Origin: an uncultured Verrucomicrobiota bacterium
GTDB lineage: Bacteria > Verrucomicrobiota > Verrucomicrobiia > Chthoniobacterales > JACTMZ01
NCBI GenBank assembly: GCA_903953565.1
Contig: CAJBKE010000033.1
Coordinates: 115,210-179,209 of the forward strand
Direction of reading: 5' to 3'
Length of the DNA: 64,000 nt
Part shown: positions 1 to 6,392 of the stretch, piece after piece
Layout of the letters: each line of letters opens with the position of its first letter
Position numbering within the stretch: the first letter of the stretch is position 1
Program-made: the position numbers and the translations under genes
The notes under the pieces: model-generated
The model's input: the letters and a program-made list of their open reading frames with translations, nothing else
Database searches by the model: none
Told to the model about the DNA's origin: nothing

Positions 1-971
1 GGAAGCAGGTGGTATTCTACTACCATCCGCATGTCGACACGGAGGATGCGATCTATCGTGCCGACCAAAAAGAGTATCCGCAGTTTTATGGAGACGATCG
101 GGTAACCGAATCTCCTTGGCGACGTCGCACGGCGGATGCGTGGAAGTATGCTGATCTGGTCATCTGCGCCAGTTCCTTCACCAAGCGAAGTCTTGTTGCT
201 GCGGGAATGGAAGAGCGGCGCATCGCCGTCGTGCCTTACGGCACGGCTCAGCCGAAGGCCGAGGTAATTAAGGCAACTAGTAGCGCGTCACTAGTAACGG
301 GTGGAGAGGAAAGGCCAGAGGCCAGAGGCGCTGGGCAAGAGGCAATAGGCGGGGGGCGTGAGGCTGGAGGCAATAGGCACGAGGCAATAGGCATGGGGCA
401 TGGGGCACGCGGCATACGGCGAACGGCAAACGGCCAACGGCAAGGGTCGTTGAAGCTGCTTTTTGTAGGGCGGAATCCTTTGCGCAAAGGGTTGCACCAT
501 CTCTTGATCGCCTGGAATGCGGCTGCAAGAAGTGCGGGAGATCTGTTGACGATCGTATGCGCTGCAAAACCTGCGGAGTTGCTGCGATTGGCTGAGGGCC
601 GGCAAGATGTCCGGTGGCTGGATTCGGTTCCAGCGCAAGGATTGGCCAAGCTTTACTCCGATTCGGACGCTCTTGTTGTTCCGAGTTTATGCGAGGGGTT
701 TGGGCACGTTTATCTCGAAGCGATGGGGTATGGCTGTGCGGTGGTCGGAACAAAGAGCAGCGCGCTTCCTGATATCGGCGACAAGCAGCAGGGTGTGTTC
801 ACTCTCGATTCAGGTGACATCGACGGCCTCACGGCTTTGATCTCGAGTGCTGCATCCGACCCCGGTGTTTTCCGAAGCTGCAGCGAAGCGGCACAGAGTC
901 GCGCGGCAGAATTCACGTGGCCTCGCTTCAGGCATGGAATCGTCGCTGCACTTCAACCAACTGTCGCCTGA
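1..971 (+). CDS. Family 4 glycosyltransferase, cut at its 5' end by the window edge
   Basis: The frame is open from the first bases, so the true start lies to the left; the first possible start inside the window is a GTG at 9, giving 320 residues. GT4 enzymes (GT-B fold) move a sugar from a nucleotide-sugar onto a glycan at the cytoplasmic face of the membrane. The C-terminal donor domain begins at 'LKLLFVGRNPLRKG' and carries the E-x7-E motif in 'CEGFGHVYLEAMGYG'. Between the two domains, about residues 83-147 are a Gly/Arg/Ala-rich stretch coded by a degenerate heptamer tract, not by normal GT4 sequence. The next glycosyltransferase starts 11 bp downstream on the same strand. Family call is firm; the sugar is unknown. 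Confidence 0.9.
   Translation, partial: KQVVFYYHPHVDTEDAIYRADQKEYPQFYGDDRVTESPWRRRTADAWKYADLVICASSFTKRSLVAAGMEERRIAVVPYGTAQPKAEVIKATSSASLVTGGEERPEARGAGQEAIGGGREAGGNRHEAIGMGHGARGIRRTANGQRQGSLKLLFVGRNPLRKGLHHLLIAWNAAARSAGDLLTIVCAAKPAELLRLAEGRQDVRWLDSVPAQGLAKLYSDSDALVVPSLCEGFGHVYLEAMGYGCAVVGTKSSALPDIGDKQQGVFTLDSGDIDGLTALISSAASDPGVFRSCSEAAQSRAAEFTWPRFRHGIVAALQPTVA
312..444 (+). repeat. Degenerate heptanucleotide tandem tract (19 units) inside a glycosyltransferase gene
   Basis: Nineteen consecutive 7-nt units fit the pattern NGGCNNN (aggccag, aggcaat, gggcatg, cggcaaa and so on). The GGC core is kept in every unit while the other positions drift. The tract is translated as part of the linker of the surrounding gene. 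Just upstream, 279-300 holds a near-palindrome built on two ACTAGT sites. Confidence 0.9.
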
Positions 972-982
972 GGCCGCCGACT

Positions 983-2452
983 ATGCGTCTCGCCATCATC
1001 GTTTCGCATCCGATCCAATACTACAGTCCGTGGTTCAGGCACATTGCGGAACACATGAGGCAAGTGGTAGAGGGCACGAGGCGAGAGGCGCGAGGCCAGA
1101 GGCCAGAAGACGTGGATCCGGACTCGCTACACGCAGCCGAACTTGCGAGACGGGTCGCCAAGCGACCAACTGATACCAACAACTTGCAACAGAACGCCCT
1201 GCGCGTTTTTTATCTTTGGGATTTCGGGGTGACTGAAAAAACAGACAAGGGGTTTGGCAAGGTGGTCAAGTGGGATGTGGATTTACTGGAGGGCTATGAT
1301 CACGAGTTGGTGCCGAACGTGTCCGCGCGGCCCGGAACGGATTGGTTTGGCGGGTTGGATAATCCGGGGTTGTCGCAGCGCGTGAAGGTCTTCGCGCCGG
1401 ATGCGGTGCTCCAATTCGGGTACAACTACAAGTCGTTGGTCAACTTCGATCTGCGCTGGAATACGAAGCGGGCGCCGTTGCTGTTCCGGGGGGATAGTCA
1501 TCTGCTCGCGGAGGACGGCGAGCGAGGCAAGGGGCAGGAGGCGATGGGCACTAGGCTCAAGCGGTGGATGAGAGAAATTGGACTGCGGCTGCATTTTCGC
1601 CGGTTTGCCTGTTTCTTGGCAGTTGGGAAGGCGAATGCGGATTACTTCCGCGCGCACGGCGTTCCGGAGAGCAAGATCGTGCGGTGTCCGCATGTGGTGG
1701 ATAACGCGTTTTTTATCGCAGAAAAAAACGCGGGCACGAGGCACGAGGCAACAGGCGATAAGGAGGAGGGGCGGGGGTTGCGGGAGGAGTTGGGGATTCC
1801 GGAGGATGAGTTGGTTTTTCTTTTTGCGGGGAAGTTGGAGGAGAAGAAGCAGCCGGGGCAGTTGCTCGAAGCGTTCCTAGCGGCAGATTTGCCTAAGGCG
1901 ACGCTGCTCTTCGTTGGTAGCGGTGAGCTTGAAAGCGCGCTAAAAGAGAAGGCGAAAGGCATTAGCCACGGATGGAAGAAGATAAACACGGATATATTTT
2001 CCGCCGGGGACCCCGCCGGAAAATCGTCATCGCATCAGGAAACTGAAAACTGCCAACTGACGACTGATGACTCCGCGCATCGCGTGGTTTTCCTCGAGTT
2101 TCAAAACCAATCGCGCATGCCGGCGGTTTACGGCACCGGGGATGTGCTCGTGTTGCCGAGCAAGGGGCGTTATGAGACCTGGGGTTTGGCGGTGAATGAA
2201 GCGGCTTGCTGCGGCTTGCCGACGATCGTGAGTTCGCACGTCGGTTGCGGACCGGATTTGATCGAGGATGGAGTAACGGGATGGATCTTTGAGGCGGGTA
2301 ATGTGCTCGCCTTGAAACGGGCCTTGGAAACGGCGGCGGCGAATCGTCATCGGTTGGCCGCGATGGGTGAGGCGCTGAAGCAGCGTGTGACCCGGGAGTA
2401 TTCCTACCAGAGCGCCACTGAGGCGTTGCTCGCGGCGCTGAACAAGCTTTAG
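983..2452 (+). CDS. Family 4 glycosyltransferase with four repeat-derived in-frame insertions
   Basis: 489 residues from ATG 983 ('MRLAIIVSHPIQYYSPWF', a classic GT4 N-terminus), which suits the 11-bp gap after the previous gene. The C-terminal donor domain starts near 'LVFLFAGKLEEKKQPGQLL' and has E-x7-E in 'YETWGLAVNEAACCG'. Four stretches look foreign to the fold: residues ~30-62 (heptamer tract plus a GGTCGC hairpin), a short Gly/Glu run near 180, residues ~251-262 (heptamers) and ~327-365 (a degenerate copy of the multi-hairpin element plus heptamers). Its stop codon TAG is the first TAG of the element that follows. Role: one sugar-addition step in surface polysaccharide assembly; donor and acceptor cannot be read from sequence. 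Confidence 0.92.
   Translation: MRLAIIVSHPIQYYSPWFRHIAEHMRQVVEGTRREARGQRPEDVDPDSLHAAELARRVAKRPTDTNNLQQNALRVFYLWDFGVTEKTDKGFGKVVKWDVDLLEGYDHELVPNVSARPGTDWFGGLDNPGLSQRVKVFAPDAVLQFGYNYKSLVNFDLRWNTKRAPLLFRGDSHLLAEDGERGKGQEAMGTRLKRWMREIGLRLHFRRFACFLAVGKANADYFRAHGVPESKIVRCPHVVDNAFFIAEKNAGTRHEATGDKEEGRGLREELGIPEDELVFLFAGKLEEKKQPGQLLEAFLAADLPKATLLFVGSGELESALKEKAKGISHGWKKINTDIFSAGDPAGKSSSHQETENCQLTTDDSAHRVVFLEFQNQSRMPAVYGTGDVLVLPSKGRYETWGLAVNEAACCGLPTIVSSHVGCGPDLIEDGVTGWIFEAGNVLALKRALETAAANRHRLAAMGEALKQRVTREYSYQSATEALLAALNKL
1073..1107 (+). repeat. Heptamer tract, 5 units (GGCNNGA type)
   Basis: Five 7-nt units (ggcacga, ggcgaga, ggcgcga, ggccaga, ggccaga) within the N-terminal part of a glycosyltransferase gene. 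They have the same core as the 312-444 tract and lie just upstream of a GGTCGC hairpin module. Confidence 0.8.
1139..1172 (+). repeat. Small hairpin module, copy 1 (GGTCGC-CAA-GCGACC)
   Basis: The module reads TTGCGAGACGGG, then a 6-bp hairpin at 1153-1167 with loop CAA, then AACTGAY. A second copy at 4322-4351 keeps the flanks and loop, while the stem changes from GGTCGC/GCGACC to GGTTGC/GCAACC, so pairing is preserved. It lies in frame in the glycosyltransferase gene. Confidence 0.75.
1733..1760 (+). repeat. Heptamer tract, 4 units
   Basis: Units ggcacga, ggcacga, ggcaaca and ggcgata sit in frame at the boundary between the N-terminal and C-terminal domains of the glycosyltransferase at 983-2452. 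Confidence 0.75.
1961..2030 (+). repeat. Multi-hairpin repeat element, copy 1 (degenerate, inside CDS)
   Basis: Starts with the family signature TTAGCCACGGAT and contains a strong hairpin at 1997-2023 (TTTTCCG..CGGGG-A-CCCCG..CGGAAAA, 12 pairs with one mismatch). This matches the position and GGGGACCCC-type core of hairpin 2 in other copies. Hairpin 1 is lost. It is read in the same frame (Ser-His-Gly) as the copies at 5581 and 6889. Confidence 0.7.
2041..2075 (+). repeat. Heptamer tract, 5 units (AACTGNN type)
   Basis: Units aactgaa, aactgcc, aactgac, gactgat and gactccg follow directly after element copy 1. Related units occur at 5704 and 7911, next to other modules. Confidence 0.75.
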
Positions 2453-2732
2453 CCACAGCCGGAGCGTAGCGAAGACGGCGTGAGGCGAAGCCGAGGGCAA
2501 ATTGACGCGGGACTGAAAAGGCGTTAGCCACGGATTAGCGCGGATTAAACGCAGGATAAGTCCGGGCGGCTGCGCCGACCGGACTTAGGGGAATACTCAC
2601 ACCAAGATGACCTTTGGTGCTCGCGATTAGTCTGCCGGAAAAGAGAATTCGGATTTAGGGAGAAAAAGTTGGTGCGCGTGTGCGCGCGGCAACTAATCCT
2701 CGTTGTTAATCTTCTGTTATCGGTGGCTAAAA
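2448..2732 (+). repeat. Multi-hairpin repeat element, copy 2 (long intergenic form)
   Basis: Fills most of the 380-bp gap between a glycosyltransferase and the polymerase gene. Order: outer end TTTAGCCACAGCCG; a ~75-nt left arm; inner TTAGCCACGG; hairpin 1 at 2558-2586 (AAGTCCGG...CCGGACTT); hairpin 2 at 2600-2619 (CACCAA...TTGGTG); hairpin 3 at 2667-2694 (AGTTG..GCGCG-TGTG-CGCGC..CAACT); and the inverted end GGTGGCTAAA. The TAG of the outer end is the stop codon of the upstream gene. The rest of the gap, 2733-2832, shows no gene. Confidence 0.85.
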
Positions 2733-2832
2733 ACTCCTCCCTCGCCTTGCTGCGGGGGCTTCCCGGAGTAGAGTTCTGGTAAAGTCTTTCCGCGCCTGAA
2801 CAATCAAACGTAGTTTTCATCCTTAATCTTTC

Positions 2833-4665
2833 ATGCAACTCCTCACTCTTGAGCGAAGCCAGAGCGCGAAGCTTTTCTGGCTGATCGTCGCGCTCTTGGG
2901 AGTGGTGATGATCTGGACGGCGAAACAGACCGATCCGGGAATCGTAGCCACCGCAATGGCTTTGGGACTGGTTGCCGCCTTCCCCTTTCACCTTTGGCTG
3001 TCCGGGGCTTCGCATGGTCTGCCCATCTGGCCGGTCTTTGCCTTGATCAATGGTGCAACGGCCGCATTGCCCATGATTCAAGATCCCGTGACGCTCGAGT
3101 CTTACCAACCGTCGGAGATCATCATCGGTGGACTGACCATGATGTTTTTCATCGGTCTCGGCACTTTGACTTGGCTCGCAATCACCGCACGTAGGTCTCA
3201 AGCGCCGAGGGACATCCTCATGATTTCACGCCAACACGCGGACCGATATCTCTTCGCCTTCATCGTCGCGGGTCTCTTTTTCCAACTCAATCAGATCGGC
3301 TATTGGATCGCTTTGCCCGGAAATTCCATGCAGGTGGTGCGCGGGGTGACAATGTCACTCAATACGATGGGTATCTTTGTTCTCGCTTTCTACGCGGGGC
3401 GAAAAATGCTGACCAAGCCCCAAGAGGTGGCGTTGGTCGCCTTGGCGGCGGCGACCGCGCTCGTTATGGCCTCGGGCTTAATCATGGCCTCGGCGATCGT
3501 TCCGGTTGCCATGCTGCTCCTGGGCTATGCCTTGGGCAGCGGGACGATGCCCTGGAAGGGTTTGGGAGTTGTGTTCCTCGCCGCGGCTTTGCTGCATCCG
3601 GGAAAATATGCCATGCGGGAACTTTATTGGGGCCCAGAGAGCCCGCAATTCACGGTTTGGACGCTGCCTCAATTTTATGCGGAGTGGTTCGGTCAAGGCG
3701 TCGAGGGGGTCGGCGCGCTTGCGGGCGGCACAAGCCAGAAGCGCGAGGACGCCGAGTCGTCGACTATCTTCGAGCGGGCCGGCAACTTGCACATGCTCCT
3801 GTTGGTGCAGCAGAAGTCACCTGATCAGGTGCCATTTCTCAACGGGCTGACCTATGAACCTATTCCGCGGCTGCTCATTCCGCGGTTCTTGGATCGTGAC
3901 AAGGGCATTAGCCACGCCGGAAATGTGCTGCTGACGGTGAACTACGGCGTGCAAACGCTCGAGCAGACTGCGACCACGTCCATCGCATGGGGACTGGTGT
4001 CGGAGGCGTATGCAAACTTCGGCTACATCGGGGTGGTGCTGTTGGCTGTTTTTTTGGGGATTTTCTACGGATCTTTCACCAACTTGAGTGTGGGAGTTCC
4101 CATGACCTCGCTGCGCTTTGTGCTTGGACTACTTATTCTGGGCGCAGCGACCAAAGCGGACACCATGGGTGTTTTCTTGACGCAGCAATTCCAAGGAATT
4201 GTCGGCGTGAGCTTGGCAGCTCTGGTGCTGATGAAGCGGCAGAGCAATCCGTTCGCCACCGAAGGCGGCCGCGAAGGTATGCGGCATACGGCAGAAGGAA
4301 GTGAATCTAAAAGACAGCCGAGTTTGCGAGACGGGTTGCCAAGCAACCAACTGACAAGAGACGAAAAGAGCAAGAGACTGGGGGGAGATGCGCCTTTGCA
4401 CGCGGTGACTCCGGCGGGACAAGTGACGGGTGATGGAGGAATGGTGCGGACTTTGCCGATCAGGACGCCGAAGCGGATTGCTTCGTGGATGCCGAGGAGG
4501 GTGAGGGCAGCGGTGGTTGCGCAGTATGCTGCGCAGGAAATCGGTGGTGAGGAGGGAGAGGTGAAGGGACCAAGAGACCAAGAGTCTAAAAGACCAAAAG
4601 ATGGGAGCGAGAGACCGCGGCAGGTGGCGGTGCCGTATCAGAATTATAGACGCTATCGGGGGTAG
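2833..4665 (+). CDS. Wzy-like O-antigen/exopolysaccharide polymerase with a repeat-built tail
   Basis: 610 residues from ATG 2833. Residues ~1-475 are a polytopic membrane protein with about ten to twelve hydrophobic segments and a large loop near residues 285-365. Size, topology and position among glycosyltransferases fit a polymerase that joins lipid-linked repeat units at the periplasmic face. That is inference, as these enzymes share little sequence; a flippase or unrelated membrane enzyme is possible. From about residue 480 the protein changes abruptly to a charged Arg/Lys/Glu tail coded by module copies: heptamers near 4270, the GGTTGC hairpin at 4322-4351 and octamers at 4568-4599. The tail is probably dispensable cytoplasmic sequence. 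Confidence 0.7.
   Translation: MQLLTLERSQSAKLFWLIVALLGVVMIWTAKQTDPGIVATAMALGLVAAFPFHLWLSGASHGLPIWPVFALINGATAALPMIQDPVTLESYQPSEIIIGGLTMMFFIGLGTLTWLAITARRSQAPRDILMISRQHADRYLFAFIVAGLFFQLNQIGYWIALPGNSMQVVRGVTMSLNTMGIFVLAFYAGRKMLTKPQEVALVALAAATALVMASGLIMASAIVPVAMLLLGYALGSGTMPWKGLGVVFLAAALLHPGKYAMRELYWGPESPQFTVWTLPQFYAEWFGQGVEGVGALAGGTSQKREDAESSTIFERAGNLHMLLLVQQKSPDQVPFLNGLTYEPIPRLLIPRFLDRDKGISHAGNVLLTVNYGVQTLEQTATTSIAWGLVSEAYANFGYIGVVLLAVFLGIFYGSFTNLSVGVPMTSLRFVLGLLILGAATKADTMGVFLTQQFQGIVGVSLAALVLMKRQSNPFATEGGREGMRHTAEGSESKRQPSLRDGLPSNQLTRDEKSKRLGGDAPLHAVTPAGQVTGDGGMVRTLPIRTPKRIASWMPRRVRAAVVAQYAAQEIGGEEGEVKGPRDQESKRPKDGSERPRQVAVPYQNYRRYRG
4322..4351 (+). repeat. Small hairpin module, copy 2 (GGTTGC-CAA-GCAACC)
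   Basis: Hairpin at 4334-4348, with flanks matching copy 1 at 1139-1172. Two stem differences from copy 1 compensate each other. It is translated in the tail of the polymerase gene. Confidence 0.75.
4568..4599 (+). repeat. Octanucleotide tandem tract, 4 units (GACCAAAA type)
   Basis: Units gaccaaga, gaccaaga, gtctaaaa and gaccaaaa are translated near the C-terminus of the polymerase gene as a Lys/Arg/Asp/Gln-rich stretch. Confidence 0.75.
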
Positions 4666-4680
4666 TGGAGGTGGCCCGCG

Positions 4681-4708
4681 CATACGGCAAAAGGCGTGAG
4701 GCAGACGG
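4681..4708 (+). repeat. Heptamer tract, 4 units, abutting element copy 3
   Basis: Units catacgg, caaaagg, cgtgagg and cagacgg lie between the polymerase stop codon and the next multi-hairpin element. Confidence 0.65.
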
Positions 4709-4717
4709 AGAGAAATG

Positions 4718-4967
4718 CTTTGCCACGGATAGACGCGGGTTAGCGCGGATAAGTCCGGCCGCCTGCACCGACCGGACTTGGGGGAATGCTCACACCAAGA
4801 TGACCTTTGGTGCTCGCAATGGACCGCATAACAGAGACTTTTTGAGACTAGGAGTTGGCGCGCGTGTGCGCGCGGCAACTAATCCTCGTTGTTAAGAGCG
4901 TTAATTTGACCGCTTCGCTCAACTCTTTGAGTTGTCTGTCTCCCTTCGCTCGGCTGTGGCTAAAAAT
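4718..4967 (+). repeat. Multi-hairpin repeat element, copy 3 (intergenic)
   Basis: Starts TTTGCCACGGAT. Hairpin 1 is at 4751-4779, hairpin 2 at 4793-4812 (CACCAA...TTGGTG) and hairpin 3 at 4853-4880. The end, CGGCTGTGGCTAAAAA, is the reverse complement of the TTTAGCCACAGCCG outer start seen in copies 2 and 6. In hairpin 3 a T-G pair of copy 2 is a C-G pair here. No gene is seen in the gap 4666-4975. Confidence 0.85.
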
Positions 4968-4975
4968 TGTCTTTG

Positions 4976-6103
4976 ATGAAAGTCCTCCACCATGAGCGGA
5001 AGCGTCTCGCTTCGCATTTTAGCATCGAGCGGCTGTTTGCCGAGATCCGGCGGTATATGCCGGCGGATTGCGAAATGACGTCGTGCCCGGCGCCGGAGGC
5101 GAGTGCGGGTATCTTGCCGCGTTGGCGCAACGTGCGGCATGCGGCGCGGCAGCAGGCGGATGTGCACCATATCGTGGGGGATTCGCATTATCTCGCCTTC
5201 GGCCTGCCACCGAAGAAAACGGTGCTGACCATCCATGATTGCGGGGCTTTGAATCGTTTGTCTGGGCTAAAGCGCGCGCTGCTGAAGTATTTTTGGTTCA
5301 CCGGTCCGATGCGGCGTGCTGCGGTGGTGACGACTATTTCACAGGCGTCGAAGGATGAATTGCGTAAGTGGGTCGGTCCGCTGGCGGACAAGGTCATAGT
5401 CGTTCCGGACTGCGTGTTCGGGGAGTTTGCTTATGACCCGAAGCCGTTCAATGAGGAGTGTCCGGTCGTGCTGCAGGTGGGGACGAAGTGGAATAAGAAT
5501 GTGGAACGAGTGATGGAAGCGGTGGGCGGGACGGGGTGTCGGTTGGAGATTGTCGGGGAGCTTAGCGAGAAACAAAAGGCAGGCCACGGATTAACACGGA
5601 TAAAAGGCAGGATAAGTCCGGGCGGCTGTGCCGACCGGACTGGGCAGGAGTGCTACGTGCTGGGTGACCCCAGCACTCGCAATGCGCCACCAGAGGGAAA
5701 GGCAACTGAACAGTTAGGCCATAGCCTAGTTCACGACCTCGGGAGGTTGACGGATGGGGAACTTGTCGAGGCTTACCGGCGGTGCGACATGGTGGTGTTT
5801 GCTTCGCTTTATGAGGGGTTCGGACTGCCGATCCTCGAGGCGCAGGCCATGGGGCGTCCGGTGATTACTTCGAATTTCGGGGCGATGAGCGAAGCAGCGG
5901 GCGACGGGGCGTTGATCGTCGATCCGTATTCGGTGGAGGCGATCCGGGATGCAATTTTGCGGGTGAAGAATGAGCCGGGGTTAAGGGAGGAGTTGATCGC
6001 GAAGGGACTGCGTAATGCAGCGAAGTTCAGCGCTGACGCTGTGGCGTTGAAATACGCTCGGATCTACAAGAATTTGGCCACAGCCGAGCGGAGTGAACCG
6101 TAG
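4976..6103 (+). CDS. Family 4 glycosyltransferase interrupted in frame by element copy 4
   Basis: 375 residues from ATG 4976 ('MKVLHHERKRLASHF'); a TTG nine bases earlier is also possible. The N-terminal domain has 'TVLTIHDCGALNR'; the C-terminal domain has the E-x7-E motif in 'YEGFGLPILEAQAMG'. Residues ~202-250, just after 'CRLEIVGELSEKQK' and before 'RLTDGELVEAYRRCDMVVF', are coded by a multi-hairpin element instead of GT4 sequence, placing the insertion in a surface loop of the donor domain. The last ten residues (ATAERSEP and preceding) and the stop codon come from the left end of element copy 5. The flanking GT4 motifs are intact, so the product is probably still an enzyme. Confidence 0.9.
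   Translation: MKVLHHERKRLASHFSIERLFAEIRRYMPADCEMTSCPAPEASAGILPRWRNVRHAARQQADVHHIVGDSHYLAFGLPPKKTVLTIHDCGALNRLSGLKRALLKYFWFTGPMRRAAVVTTISQASKDELRKWVGPLADKVIVVPDCVFGEFAYDPKPFNEECPVVLQVGTKWNKNVERVMEAVGGTGCRLEIVGELSEKQKAGHGLTRIKGRISPGGCADRTGQECYVLGDPSTRNAPPEGKATEQLGHSLVHDLGRLTDGELVEAYRRCDMVVFASLYEGFGLPILEAQAMGRPVITSNFGAMSEAAGDGALIVDPYSVEAIRDAILRVKNEPGLREELIAKGLRNAAKFSADAVALKYARIYKNLATAERSEP
5581..5700 (+). repeat. Multi-hairpin repeat element, copy 4 (inside CDS)
   Basis: Starts GGCCACGGATTAACACGG. Hairpin 1 is at 5615-5641. Hairpin 2 at 5657-5676 has an unrelated but perfectly paired 8-bp stem (GTGCTGGG/CCCAGCAC) around TGAC. Hairpin 3 and the right end are missing. It is read as His-Gly-Leu-Thr-Arg-Ile-Lys-Gly-Arg-Ile-Ser, the only forward frame of the element without a stop. 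Confidence 0.85.
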
Positions 6104-6386
6104 GCGAAGCCGGAGATAGGTCGCCGCGGCGACCAAACAGATAAAGGCAATTTAGCCACGGATTAACGCGAATAGACACGGATAAGTCCGTTCGGCGCAG
6201 CGGAACGGACTGGAGTGAATGCTCATGCCGTGGGACCCACGGCAATCGCAGCGGTCTACCAAACCAGAAAGCAGTTTTGGACACTATGAGTTGGTGCGCG
6301 TGTGCGCGCGGCAACTAATCCTCGTCGTTTACCCTCTTCCATTTGCCTAAGGACTGTCTCGAAGACTCGGCTGTGGCTAGAAAATT
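6073..6386 (+). repeat. Multi-hairpin repeat element, copy 5 (overlaps a gene end)
   Basis: Outer start TTTGGCCACAGCCGAGCGG lies inside the end of the upstream gene. A GGTCGCC/GGCGACC hairpin is at 6119-6134 and the inner start TTTAGCCACGG at 6151. Hairpin 1 at 6185-6211 has a changed but better-paired stem (AGTCCGTTC/GAACGGACT). Hairpin 2 at 6226-6244 has yet another stem (TGCCGTGGG-A-CCCACGGCA read as an inverted repeat). Hairpin 3 is at 6289-6316. The end is CGGCTGTGGCTAGAAAA. There is no gene in 6104-6392. Confidence 0.85.
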
Positions 6387-6392
6387 TCTGGA

